Origin: GYS-P2D sp964414425 | GTDB lineage: Bacteria; Bacteroidota; Bacteroidia; Chitinophagales; Saprospiraceae | Reading direction: 5' to 3' | Length of the DNA stretch: 35,818 bases | NCBI GenBank assembly: GCA_964414425.1 | Contig: CAYPWL010000032.1 | Span: 1-35,818, forward strand | Shown here: one piece after another, positions 8,638 through 17,213 of the stretch | Layout of the letters: each line of letters opens with the position of its first letter | Numbering within the stretch: position 1 is the first letter of the stretch | Notes under the pieces: generated by a model | The model's database searches: none | What the model saw: the letters and a program-made list of their open reading frames with translations, nothing else | What the model was told of the DNA's origin: nothing | Made by a program: the position numbers and the translations under genes

Positions 8638-9135
8638 TTAGAACCGCCTCAATTCTACAGTTGTAGAGTCAGGATATAAACTAACCACAAAGAGGTCTCC
8701 ATATTGACTCTCGTCGAGTTGAGGATATCGGTCTTTACCGAGGAGGTGGTTAACGAGGACCGGAGTCGTATTAGAGTGTCCGACCACTAATAGGTTTCCA
8801 TCTAATGATGTCCTAATCGTATTGGCAAACTGTTCCAGTTGGCGAGGGTCATAGCTCTGTATAGTCAGGCCTAATCTATCAGCCGTAGGCTGCGCTGTTT
8901 CTTCTGTGCGCTTGTATGCGGTGGAGTGGACTCCATCGATCTGTTCTGGCCTCAGGACTTCACTCAACGATTGTGCACGAGCGACACCTTCTGGGGATAA
9001 GGGTGGGTTGTCCACGTCCTTCATTTTCTCAGCATGGCGCACTAAGTAGATCTGGCGGGGCTTTATGAGCTCCTTGGTTTTACACGCTGTAAATGCTATA
9101 GTTAAGAGTAGAATAATGGTGAGGATTCGAGACAT
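8638..9135 (-). CDS. Histidine phosphatase family protein, probable lipoprotein
   Basis: A 165-residue protein of the phosphoglycerate mutase/SixA superfamily. The catalytic loop LVRHAEK gives R33 and H34, and the second histidine is in LLVVGHSNTT (about 119). The order RHAEKMKDVDNPPLSPEG is typical of short phosphatases. The N-terminus is a hydrophobic stretch (ILTIILLLTIAF) ending in TAC at Cys18, so export as a lipoprotein is likely, although Phe at position -3 of the lipobox is not ideal. An exported histidine phosphatase suggests a role in phosphate scavenging or envelope phosphoester turnover; this is inference. It stands alone between two repeat-bearing intergenic regions. Confidence 0.88.
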   Translation of the reverse strand: MSRILTIILLLTIAFTACKTKELIKPRQIYLVRHAEKMKDVDNPPLSPEGVARAQSLSEVLRPEQIDGVHSTAYKRTEETAQPTADRLGLTIQSYDPRQLEQFANTIRTSLDGNLLVVGHSNTTPVLVNHLLGKDRYPQLDESQYGDLFVVSLYPDSTTVELRRF

Positions 9136-9304
9136 GTGAAATCAGATTTTTACTCAAGATGAGCAATTATGTTGAGATCGTGATTGTCTCTACACGATGG
9201 TTTTACACAGGATGGTTTCGGATTGATGACGGTCGATGGTCTATATCACTTTGCTCTAAAGTCAGAATATTTCTCCTTTCGCTGAAGTGATAATGCGAGT
9301 TGGA

Positions 9305-9372
9305 ACTCACCCTAACAAAAGAGCCCTTCCTTTTGTCATATCGAGCGCAATAAAGTGGAGTCGAGATATCTT
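9305..9372. repeat. Dispersed intergenic repeat, copy 2
   Basis: It shares AACTCACCCT at its start with 8460-8469 and a C-terminal block CATATCGAGCG...GAGATATCT (9338-9372) with 8538-8571. It lacks the palindromic segment of copy 1. The ATATCGA and TCGAGATAT blocks at the two sides are partly inverted, so a hairpin is possible. Confidence 0.65.
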
Positions 9373-9521
9373 CAGTCTTTGTGCCACCATCATAAGCTTT
9401 ATCCTTGTCATTGAAGAATAAGCGATTATCACTCTGCCCGCAAGTCAGCGTATTCTCCTATCCTTGAAATAACAAGTAACCACTCATCCCACGATCCCAC
9501 ACTACAACGAGAATAACTCCT

Positions 9522-9529
9522 TAAGTTTG
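9522..9529 (+). promoter_or_regulatory. Bacteroidota -7 box (TAAGTTTG) upstream of nitrilase gene
   Basis: Exact match to TAnnTTTG, 27 bases before the ATG at 9557. No clear -33 TTG is seen at the usual spacing, so the call rests on the -7 element and position only. Confidence 0.4.
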
Positions 9530-9556
9530 AGGGGTATCGTATAAACTCAAGCTACC

Positions 9557-10477
9557 ATGACAATTAATGTATGCCTTGTACAAGAGAGTCCGGTCTTCTT
9601 TGATAAAGAAGCGACTCTGCAGAAGGTCGAATCGCTTACTATGACTTGTGCTGAACAAGGTGCCGTTCTGATTGTATTCCCAGAATCATTTGTGCCCGGA
9701 TATCCACGAGGATTCAGCTTCGGAGCGACGATTGGCAAGCGAACCGATAAGGGGCGTGAATTGTATCACCTGTATCATCAGAACAGCATCGATCTCGAAT
9801 CAGGCGACCGACAGCGATTGGAGACACTTTCTAAAGAGAGTGGGGCATATTTGGTCATCGGGGTTACGGAAAAAGAATCGCATCATGGCAGCCTATACTG
9901 CTCCATGCTCTATATCTCTCCACACAAAGGCTTGCTCGCTGTACATAGGAAGATCAAACCAACGGGCACCGAGCGCCTCATCTGGGCAGAAGCAGGCGGA
10001 GAATCTTTAGTGGCTGTAGATACGCGCATCGGGAAACTTGGTGGCCTGATCTGTTGGGAGAACTATATACCGCTGGCAAGGATGGCTATGTATCAGCAAG
10101 GTGTACAGATATATGTGGCACCAACAGCGGACTCCAGAGATGAATGGATTCCTACCATGCAGCACATTGCCCTCGAAGGCAGATGTTTTGTGTTGGGATG
10201 TAACCAGTACTTTACTAAATCTATGTATCCAGAAGCCTTTCAGCACTTGGTAGCATCAGAAGACGAGCATTTCTGTCGAGGAGGTAGTGTGGTCGTATCA
10301 CCACTGGGTCAGATAATGGCTGGTCCATTATTCGACAAGTCGGGGATCGTTAGCGCACAGATTGATTTGGATGAGATCACTAAGAGTAAGTTAGATTTTG
10401 ATGTGAATGGTCACTATAACCGAAGAGACATATTCGACTTTAAAGTGAATGATCAACCTGATATTATCAAAGAATAA
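9557..10477 (+). CDS. Nitrilase (carbon-nitrogen hydrolase family)
   Basis: Hydrolyses nitriles, giving carboxylate and ammonia. The catalytic triad is visible: E43 in FPESFVPGYPRG, K132 in HRKIKPTGTER and C166 in GGLICWENYIPL. The CWENY context and the GYPRGFSFG loop place it with true nitrilases (branch 1) rather than with amidases, beta-ureidopropionase or the Nit/Fhit group. The 306-residue length fits. Natural substrates could be beta-cyanoalanine or aromatic and aliphatic nitriles; the sequence alone does not decide. It is monocistronic, with a -7 box 27 bases upstream and convergent with cysM. Confidence 0.92.
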   Translation: MTINVCLVQESPVFFDKEATLQKVESLTMTCAEQGAVLIVFPESFVPGYPRGFSFGATIGKRTDKGRELYHLYHQNSIDLESGDRQRLETLSKESGAYLVIGVTEKESHHGSLYCSMLYISPHKGLLAVHRKIKPTGTERLIWAEAGGESLVAVDTRIGKLGGLICWENYIPLARMAMYQQGVQIYVAPTADSRDEWIPTMQHIALEGRCFVLGCNQYFTKSMYPEAFQHLVASEDEHFCRGGSVVVSPLGQIMAGPLFDKSGIVSAQIDLDEITKSKLDFDVNGHYNRRDIFDFKVNDQPDIIKE

Positions 10478-10609
10478 TATTACTCAGCGCCCATGTTCTC
10501 GCTGTATAATGCTTCAAGGTCAATGACACTTGGGGAGGTGTAAATGTTTATTCTGTGAGGGTAGAATTAGCAGAGAGGATGTATATCTGCGGAGCTCACC
10601 TCTTATTAT

Positions 10610-10626
10610 GTGGTACAACCACTTTT
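10610..10626 (+). terminator. Possible weak terminator between nitrilase gene and cysM
   Basis: GTGGT (10610-10614) and ACCAC (10618-10622) form a 5-bp stem with a 3-base loop, followed by TTTT. The short stem and the 130-base distance from the nitrilase stop make this tentative. Confidence 0.3.
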
Positions 10627-10651
10627 GGAGAATTCGAGAGAGATTTCAATC

Positions 10652-11533
10652 CTAAACAAACAAATCCGTACTCAAGTACCGATCTCCACGATCACAAACA
10701 ATAAATACAATCACCCCTGACTCTATAGACTCTGCTACTTGGATTGCTGCGGTCAGTGCACCACCACTACTCATTCCGCTGAGGATCCCTTCTTCTTTCG
10801 CTAAGCGGCGTGCCATGGTCCTGGCTTGGTCAGTAGAGACATCTATGATCTGGTCCACTCGCTCCGCCTCGTAGATGGCAGGAAGATACTCTGGAGACCA
10901 TCGACGGATACCCGGTATCCGTGAGCCATCCTCGGGCTGTGTACCTACGATCTGTATGTCTGGGTTTTGCTCTTTGAGGTATCGTGATACACCCATGATG
11001 GTACCAGTCGTACCCATCGCTGAGACGAAGTGCGTCACCGCCTGATTGGTATCCCTATAGATCTCTGGGCCAGTGGTACGGTAGTGCATACCGTAGTTGT
11101 CTGGATTACCGAACTGGTTGAGCATATGGTAGTCTTGCTCTTCGGCCATCTCTTGTGCCAACTTACGAGAGTATTCGATTGTCTTGTCAGCAGGGGTGAG
11201 GATGACCTCGGCACCATAGGCTTTCATCGTAAGTACACGCTCACGTGTAGCACTCTCAGGCATGACCAGCGTCATCTTTAACCCGAATATCTGGGCTATC
11301 ATCGCCAGTGCGATACCTGTATTGCCACTGGTGGCCTCTACTAACTTATCTCCGGCCTTGACATCACCACGCTCGATAGCACCGCTGATCATGCCATATG
11401 CAGCCCGATCCTTGACACTGCCGCCGGGGTTGTTACCCTCTAACTTGCCATAGAGCTTGACGCCGTCTTTCTGATAGATGTGTTGCACCTCGATGAGAGG
11501 CGTATTGCCGATGAGTTCGTATAGTTTGTTCAA
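10652..11533 (-). CDS. cysM: Cysteine synthase B (O-acetylserine sulfhydrylase)
   Basis: PLP enzyme joining O-acetyl-L-serine with sulfide (CysM can also use thiosulfate) to form cysteine. The PLP lysine is K41 in GGSVKDRAA, and the phosphate/substrate loop is SGNTG (69-73). The CysM-specific tail VFIVCDRGDRYLSTDLF and the IPGIRRW segment point to CysM rather than CysK. The 293-residue length is slightly short of E. coli CysM but no domain is missing. It follows cysE with a gap of only 6 bases, so the two form an operon making cysteine from serine. Confidence 0.95.
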   Translation of the reverse strand: MNKLYELIGNTPLIEVQHIYQKDGVKLYGKLEGNNPGGSVKDRAAYGMISGAIERGDVKAGDKLVEATSGNTGIALAMIAQIFGLKMTLVMPESATRERVLTMKAYGAEVILTPADKTIEYSRKLAQEMAEEQDYHMLNQFGNPDNYGMHYRTTGPEIYRDTNQAVTHFVSAMGTTGTIMGVSRYLKEQNPDIQIVGTQPEDGSRIPGIRRWSPEYLPAIYEAERVDQIIDVSTDQARTMARRLAKEEGILSGMSSGGALTAAIQVAESIESGVIVFIVCDRGDRYLSTDLFV

Positions 11534-11539
11534 GCTGTG

Positions 11540-12373
11540 TTATTTAGCAAAGTCTTTAAATACGACCACGTCGATATTGTCGTCGGTATTCATTTTGGCT
11601 TGGTAGTATAATTTAGATTTTGGTGGGACACTCTTAGTGATCCATACATTACCACCGATGACGCTGCCAGCTCCGATGACGGTCTCGCCGCCGAGTATGG
11701 TAGAGCCCGCATAGAGGACGCAGTCTGACTCGATAGTAGGGTGACGCTTCATATTGGCATCACACTTCTGTACACTGAGTGCACCGAGGGTCACGCCTTG
11801 ATAGATCTTGACATAATCGTGTATGATAGAAGTCTGTCCGATTACGATACCCGTACCGTGATCAATACAGAAGGACTTACCGATGGTCGCACCCGGATGG
11901 ATATCCACCCCAGTAAGGCTATGGGCGTGCTCGGTGATGACTCTCGGGAGATCCTCTACATCTAAGACATAGAGTAGGTTAGCGACTCGGTAAGCCGCTA
12001 TGGCATAAAATCCTGGATAGGTCCTAATTACTTCTCGTCGAGACTGACAGGCTGGATCACCCTCGTAGATGGCCATAATGTCCAAGTTGAGGAGCTCGTA
12101 TATGCCTCTGATTCCGTCAAAAAATCGATCATTAATCTTGTCAATGCCTTTGATGGCATTCATCGGATTGCGAGAGAGTAGGCTTTTGAGCTCCACTTTG
12201 AGCTCTTCCATTTCCGCCTTGAGGGCATCTTCGGTCCTTAGTGGCTTAGTCGAGAAGTCGAGATAAAAGAAGCCTAATAGCTTCCTAAAGAATTTGGCAA
12301 CTTCTGCTGGACTGGGGCAGGTCTCACACAGGGTGTGCTCCCCAATTAGTCGGTCAAAAAACTCATCGTTCAT
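11540..12373 (-). CDS. cysE: Serine O-acetyltransferase
   Basis: Transfers acetyl from acetyl-CoA to serine, making the substrate for CysM. The C-terminal half is a left-handed beta-helix with hexapeptide repeats; the family motif is DIHPGATIGKSFCIDHGTG, followed by IGQTSIIHDYVKIYQGVTLGA and GGETVIGAGSVIGGN. The helical N-terminal part is about 130 residues. At 277 residues it resembles the longer Bacteroidota/plant-like serine acetyltransferases. It is the first gene of the cysE-cysM operon. Feedback inhibition by cysteine is usual in the family but is not readable here. Confidence 0.95.
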   Translation of the reverse strand: MNDEFFDRLIGEHTLCETCPSPAEVAKFFRKLLGFFYLDFSTKPLRTEDALKAEMEELKVELKSLLSRNPMNAIKGIDKINDRFFDGIRGIYELLNLDIMAIYEGDPACQSRREVIRTYPGFYAIAAYRVANLLYVLDVEDLPRVITEHAHSLTGVDIHPGATIGKSFCIDHGTGIVIGQTSIIHDYVKIYQGVTLGALSVQKCDANMKRHPTIESDCVLYAGSTILGGETVIGAGSVIGGNVWITKSVPPKSKLYYQAKMNTDDNIDVVVFKDFAK

Positions 12374-12446
12374 GATAATATCTTGTCGATAGCTACCTAA
12401 CGTTATTTTTTAATGTATTGATGAGTCTTTCGCCGTAAAAATTTAA

Positions 12447-12839
12447 TTATTTGGAAATTTCGTTGTCATACACGACAACTTTAGTCCATTTAGGTGCTTG
12501 CTTTAGGAACTCCAAATGCTTCTCATGAGTCTGATAGGTATCATGCGCTTGGATGCTCTTGAAGTGTACATTGATCGCATAGCTGTATGAGTTGTCGATG
12601 ACTCCTCTATCCTCAGTTGCAGCCGGCTTCCCCCAGTAGTACTTATCAATCGTAGATATCGTCCCGAGTTGAACCAATGCTTCTTCAAACTCTGTGATCT
12701 CAGCTTCTGACAGTTCCGTATCTAACCAAAAGAATACTGTATGGATCAGAGGCTGCTCTTCATGAGTTTCTTTGAGAGTCGTGAATGAAAAGATTCCTAA
12801 GCAAAGTGCAAGAGATAAAAGTGTGATCAGGTTTTTCAT
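12447..12839 (-). CDS. Exported Dabb (stress-responsive A/B barrel) family protein
   Basis: A 130-residue protein with an N-terminal signal-like segment (about 1-22, LITLLSLALCLGIFSFTT) and a Dabb-type ferredoxin-like barrel. The start of the domain (LIHTVFFWL), the central KYYWGKPAATEDRGVIDNSY region and the late helix with HDTYQTHEKHLEFLK match the pattern of this family, in which conserved histidines sit at strand 1 and in the HxxYxxxxxHxxF helix. Most Dabb proteins are cytoplasmic, so the signal-like start is notable. The function is unknown for most members. Monocistronic or weakly linked with its neighbours. Confidence 0.8.
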   Translation of the reverse strand: MKNLITLLSLALCLGIFSFTTLKETHEEQPLIHTVFFWLDTELSEAEITEFEEALVQLGTISTIDKYYWGKPAATEDRGVIDNSYSYAINVHFKSIQAHDTYQTHEKHLEFLKQAPKWTKVVVYDNEISK

Positions 12840-12904
12840 GTAATTATATATTACGATTAATTATAATATGTTGCGTAATGATTATCAATCATCGTACCAA
12901 AAAA

Positions 12905-15448
12905 TCAATTTAATGTCGGCCCCATGAAAATAGCATTGGCAAATAGTTTGCTGCCTCCCCACCAGTAGCCCCTGAACAGCGGATTGTCAACAATGCTGAT
13001 CACTTGTCCAGATCCACTATTGTGGACGAGGACTGCTGCTGCAGACTTAAGTCTTTCGACGTTACTCTTATGGATATATCCGCTGGCGACAGGATCATCA
13101 TTATATACAGCAGGTGTGTTATAGACATTGGTACTGTGCTCATAATAAGAGTTGCCACGCTTGAAGAAGTACATCTCCTCACGATTGTATCCATAGAATA
13201 GGGGATGAGAGGTATCTATTGACCCTCGTGCGATCATACCTCCCGTCACTCGTGCACCACGATTGGCGCCCGCACCACTATAAGGCTTTCTCCCTGTAAG
13301 TGTATTGGAGCCGCCACCTTTAGTGTCGACGCTGATGATATCTTTGGTATCAAGCCAATTGATTGCCCCTTTGAAGGCTACGAGGTTGCCGCCACTGCGG
13401 ACCCAGTTTTTGAGATCTGATGCCATCGAGTTGAGGGCGTTATATCTGCCATCAGGTAAGATAATTGTCGTATAAGCGGATAGGTCCACACGAGATATAT
13501 CGTCCATCTCTACCATGCTCACAGGGATGTCGAGCACCTGATCAAAGTGGTGCCACATCTCTCCAACATCATAGGAGTTGATCCCATCTCCGACGACCAT
13601 CATAATCTGTTGTGCTGGCAGCAGGTCTGTCGAGCGGCTGCCGAGGTCTACGCCAGTACTCGTCTGCCCACCATTGCTTATATACATGTTGAGCTGATTA
13701 TCTTTCGCAAGGCTACTCATGAGATTACTCATCTCTTGTGCATCCATCGTCTGGTTATTGCCCGTAGGGACTATTAGAGTCCCTGACTTAAATGCCATTT
13801 CTTCACCGCCGATACTCGTGCCGAAGTCCTGATTAGCGAGCTTTACGATGATACCTCGCTTATGCAATTGATCGAGTAGGCGAGGAGCTAAGTACTGATG
13901 CCACGGAATCAAGTAGGCATAGGCACGACCGCTGCCGATCATAGCGCCCTCATTCATATCATTGCTCATATCCACCAAGTCACCCATGAGGCCTCCTGCT
14001 GCGCCCACCTCTGTACAAGGCAAGTTAAAGGCATGCGGTAAGGTCCAAGCCGACACATCATAAAACAGGCTATCCTGAAACTCATGCACCTCTTCAAAGA
14101 TGGACTTGGTCAGGCGGTATTGCTTCGCATCGAGCGGCACATAGTAGGATCCTTCAGTATTAAAGTCTCCTGTAGACTTTTTCAGGTGATATACTGGAAT
14201 CTGGTGCTGCTGTAAGATCGAGATGAATCGCTCTGCTCGATAAGGATCGCCATCATCATTGAACACATAGCCTTTGACGCCATTACTACTTGCCAATGAC
14301 TGCGCCTCCAAGAATGAAGCTCGCTTATATTCGAGTAACTCTTTGCGGAGTGCTAGGCCTGCTTTCTGCGTAGAAAGCATCGTAGCGACTTGATTTCTTA
14401 TCGAAAATGGGAAGGTCAAGATACCGTGATCTGTCGCTTGGTAATGTCCTCTGGAGCTGGCCTGCTCAAAGAGTATTCCGACACAACCTTGAGCATCGGG
14501 ATAGGTAGACCCTTTGCCATAATAGTAATCATCAAATGACTCTTTGCTATAGTACAGACTGCCGATCTCATCCAATGCAGCCGCATGGAAGGTGCCGATC
14601 TTGGCGGTGAGTTCTTGATTGAGTTTAGGGGTGTTGGGATTGGTCCTGCTCGGGATACCCGGCTGAAAGAAGAAGGTCGAGTTGCTCCCCATCTCATGGT
14701 GATCTGTCAGGATATCTGGCTTCCAGTGATGAAAAGTCCTGATTCGCCCTTGACTCTCTGGATGTGTCAACAACAACCAGTCTCTATTGAGATCAAACCA
14801 GTAATGGTTGGTACGACCTCGAGGCCACGCCTCATTATACTCTCGACTGTTAGGATCAGAGATTAAGTTTTTGCCTTTATGAGAATTGACCCATGAAGAG
14901 AAGCGCTGAAATCCATCTGGATTGTAGCATGGGTCTAATAGTATGATTGCATTGTCTAACAGTTCATCAATGTAGTCTCCTTGAGCCGCCGCCAGGTAGT
15001 ATGCAATTGCAAGAGACCCATTGCCACCACTGGGTTCGTTACCATGGATGCTGTTGCCCTGATAGAGTACTACAGGCATATTTTCTATATTAATTGACTG
15101 GCTGACAGCAGGGTCGGTGAGTTTTTTGTGCTCGATACGGATATCTTCGAGCCTATCACGATTCTTCTGTGAGGTAATCGTAAGATATATGAGAGGGCGA
15201 TTCTCATGGCTGCGAGCATATTCGGTTAGGGTCACTCGGTCTGACACTTCCGCGAGCTCTTTCATGTAATAGTAGAGTTTATCGTGCGTCACATGCCATT
15301 CTCCAACTTCATGCCCGATGACCTCCTTAGGGGTAGGGATGGACTGATCATAGCTGACGTCCTGAGGTAGGTAATAGCTCAGATCAATATCCTGTGACCA
15401 CAGCAGCTGTGGGAGGAAGAGGAATGTGAGAGTGATATATTTATTCAT
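12905..15448 (-). CDS. Secreted M14 family zinc carboxypeptidase with C-terminal GATase1-like domain
   Basis: An 847-residue exported metallopeptidase. A signal peptide is clear at 1-19 (ending LLWSQ). The M14 domain runs about 40-340: zinc ligands H135 and E138 in GNSIHGNEPSGG, the third histidine in DILTDHHEMG (about 250), a substrate-binding arginine in FDLNRDW (222), and the catalytic glutamate in GILFEQASSRG (about 327). After a beta-rich middle, residues about 605-700 resemble a flavodoxin/glutamine-amidotransferase-like fold (IMMVVGDG, TIILPDGRYN, LKNWVRSGGNLVAFKG). No T9SS sorting domain is present at the end, so it is probably periplasmic or released by another route. Role: trimming peptides for nutrition or envelope turnover (inference). 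Confidence 0.92.
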   Translation of the reverse strand: MNKYITLTFLFLPQLLWSQDIDLSYYLPQDVSYDQSIPTPKEVIGHEVGEWHVTHDKLYYYMKELAEVSDRVTLTEYARSHENRPLIYLTITSQKNRDRLEDIRIEHKKLTDPAVSQSINIENMPVVLYQGNSIHGNEPSGGNGSLAIAYYLAAAQGDYIDELLDNAIILLDPCYNPDGFQRFSSWVNSHKGKNLISDPNSREYNEAWPRGRTNHYWFDLNRDWLLLTHPESQGRIRTFHHWKPDILTDHHEMGSNSTFFFQPGIPSRTNPNTPKLNQELTAKIGTFHAAALDEIGSLYYSKESFDDYYYGKGSTYPDAQGCVGILFEQASSRGHYQATDHGILTFPFSIRNQVATMLSTQKAGLALRKELLEYKRASFLEAQSLASSNGVKGYVFNDDGDPYRAERFISILQQHQIPVYHLKKSTGDFNTEGSYYVPLDAKQYRLTKSIFEEVHEFQDSLFYDVSAWTLPHAFNLPCTEVGAAGGLMGDLVDMSNDMNEGAMIGSGRAYAYLIPWHQYLAPRLLDQLHKRGIIVKLANQDFGTSIGGEEMAFKSGTLIVPTGNNQTMDAQEMSNLMSSLAKDNQLNMYISNGGQTSTGVDLGSRSTDLLPAQQIMMVVGDGINSYDVGEMWHHFDQVLDIPVSMVEMDDISRVDLSAYTTIILPDGRYNALNSMASDLKNWVRSGGNLVAFKGAINWLDTKDIISVDTKGGGSNTLTGRKPYSGAGANRGARVTGGMIARGSIDTSHPLFYGYNREEMYFFKRGNSYYEHSTNVYNTPAVYNDDPVASGYIHKSNVERLKSAAAVLVHNSGSGQVISIVDNPLFRGYWWGGSKLFANAIFMGPTLN

Positions 15449-15556
15449 AAGATGATTTATATAAGTCTAATATAATTTTTTCAAAGTGGTTTTTGATATA
15501 GTTTTACGGTCATAATTGTCTTCCTATCTCTGAGATAGTAACTACGAACCGATATC

Positions 15557-15856
15557 ATGTTTAATCTATTATTTGTGATCATTGTTGCGGCGTTTCTCGC
15601 CATGCTCGTGGTAAATATCTACTTCAGAGTCAAAGTCTTCAAGCATTACAAGTACCTCGTGCAGAATCGGATAGAGTTCAATGCCAGTCATTTTTTCAAC
15701 AAAGAGAAGATGGCGCAGGAGGTATTGACACGATATCCTCAGCATCGAGATGAGATCTTACTGTTCGTCAGTATGATCCATCGAGCAGTGCAGCTTGCCA
15801 GCGTGTTATTAGTCATCATCATTGCATTTGGATACCTATTATTACGATTTAGATGA
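15557..15856 (+). CDS. Small hypothetical membrane protein coupled to a sugar transferase
   Basis: A 99-residue protein that I do not recognise. There are two membrane segments, about 2-22 (FNLLFVIIVAAFLAMLVVNIY) and 75-96 (VQLASVLLVIIIAFGYLLL), with a basic, hydrophilic central loop of about 50 residues (KVFKHYKYLVQNR, TRYPQHRDE). It overlaps the next gene by ATGA at 15853-15856, so the products are likely made in equal amounts and could interact. The loop may lie in the cytoplasm, judging from its positive charges. Confidence 0.7.
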   Translation: MFNLLFVIIVAAFLAMLVVNIYFRVKVFKHYKYLVQNRIEFNASHFFNKEKMAQEVLTRYPQHRDEILLFVSMIHRAVQLASVLLVIIIAFGYLLLRFR

Positions 15857-17196
15857 AGATGGATTTTCACAAGAGATTCATATTCTTCTATGCTGTTGTC
15901 GACTGGATCATTTCGCTCATCGTTTGGACGATATTCTTCTATTATCGTAAGGTTGTTATACATTCAGATACCACCCTTTCTGAAGCTATCCTAACTGATC
16001 ATAAGTATTGGTATGGGATAGTGATCATTCCCATCTGTTGGATGATGATCTTTCATGTGTTCGGTAGTTATCGACCTCTATATCAGCAATCATACTCGGT
16101 TATTTTAGTTAGGACTTTTTGGCCCGTACAGATTGGCTCATTGGGACTGTTGTTCTTTGTATTCTACGATGATCTTACGATTGGTCAAGTATCATTTGTG
16201 CGAAGTTTTTCCATTTTCTTTCTGTTAGCACTTTGCTTTCATATTATAGTAAGAGCGGCACTTTATGCTAGCTACAGTGCTGTGTTAAACTCGGGTAGGA
16301 GACCTCTCAATACCATTTGGATTCGAGATCAAGCTGACGCCTTGAGCGGGATGAATGCTCGATTTAATACCATACAGGCACTCTCAATTGATGAGTTTGG
16401 AAAGAACACTGACTTACTGTCTCAAGTACATGAAATCGTCATCGAAACATTGGAGTATGATGGAGCCAAGAAACTGCTTGCGCTATCTCCATTTATTGCA
16501 TCCGATACTACAATCAGAGCGAAGGAAATTACTGATGAAGCACGCTTGTCTCATCTGAGATATTCCTATGAGTTGGATACAGATACGATTAAGGTCAAGC
16601 TGGACTCTATGTATGTCTGGCAGCAGCATCTTAAGCGCCTCATTGATGTGATCACGAGTATAGTTGTGTTAGTCTTGTTTCTGCCTGTGCTGGTTTGCAT
16701 AGCATTAATCGTTGGATTGACCAGTCGTGGACCCATCATCTATAGTCAGGAGCGGGTAGGGCATCATATGGTCCCATTTAGGATTTATAAGTTCCGCACG
16801 ATGATCAACAATGCAGAACAGAGTGGTCCTCAACTATCCAACGAAAGTGATGATCGAATCACGGGGGCAGGTCGATTCTTAAGGAGGTTGCACCTCGATG
16901 AGTTGCCACAGTTTTATAATGTCCTCAAGGGAGACATGTCTATTGTCGGTCCGCGCCCGGAGCGTCCCTATTATGTCAATCAGATCCTTAAGTTTAACCC
17001 AGATTTAGGGCGACTATACTCTGTGCGCCCTGGGATTACCTCATGGGGACAGGTGAAGTATGGCTACGCTTCCAGCTTGGACGAAATAATCAAGCGGACA
17101 AAATTTGATTTATTATATCTTGACAACCGATCACTATTTTTAGATTTCCGCATTATTATCTTGACGATCAAAGTGATAATGTCAGGGAGCAAGTAA
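15853..17196 (+). CDS. Polyprenyl-phosphate sugar-1-phosphate transferase (exopolysaccharide initiation)
   Basis: Initiating transferase of the WbaP/WcaJ family, adding a sugar-1-phosphate from a nucleotide sugar to undecaprenyl phosphate at the inner membrane. The N-terminal part (about 1-140) has four or five hydrophobic segments, followed by a divergent Rossmann-like region (about 150-240). The conserved bacterial sugar transferase domain starts about 254 with HLKRLIDVITS and its re-entrant helix, then IYKFRTM, LHLDELPQFYNVLKGDMS and the phosphotransfer motif PRPE (367-370). SVRPGITSWGQVKYGYA completes it. The sugar is not predictable. No glycosyltransferase cluster surrounds it; it stands between a small membrane protein and aroE. 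Confidence 0.92.
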   Translation: MKMDFHKRFIFFYAVVDWIISLIVWTIFFYYRKVVIHSDTTLSEAILTDHKYWYGIVIIPICWMMIFHVFGSYRPLYQQSYSVILVRTFWPVQIGSLGLLFFVFYDDLTIGQVSFVRSFSIFFLLALCFHIIVRAALYASYSAVLNSGRRPLNTIWIRDQADALSGMNARFNTIQALSIDEFGKNTDLLSQVHEIVIETLEYDGAKKLLALSPFIASDTTIRAKEITDEARLSHLRYSYELDTDTIKVKLDSMYVWQQHLKRLIDVITSIVVLVLFLPVLVCIALIVGLTSRGPIIYSQERVGHHMVPFRIYKFRTMINNAEQSGPQLSNESDDRITGAGRFLRRLHLDELPQFYNVLKGDMSIVGPRPERPYYVNQILKFNPDLGRLYSVRPGITSWGQVKYGYASSLDEIIKRTKFDLLYLDNRSLFLDFRIIILTIKVIMSGSK

Positions 17197-17213
17197 CATA
17201 AAAACATCATCCA

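Larger units (their letters stand above)
9136..9556. other. Gene-free intergenic region (421 bp) between divergent genes
   Basis: No convincing reading frame or RNA gene was found. It holds the second copy of the dispersed repeat (9305-9372) and a -7 promoter-like box for the nitrilase gene (9522-9529). Confidence 0.7.

Noticed and set aside
9672..10010. A 112-codon frame overlapping the nitrilase gene
   Set aside because: It is out of frame with a clear nitrilase and has no homology visible by eye.
3614..12373. A single sulfur regulon joining egtBD with cysE-cysM
   Set aside because: The two sets are separate transcription units 5 kb apart with unrelated genes between, and no shared regulatory site was seen.
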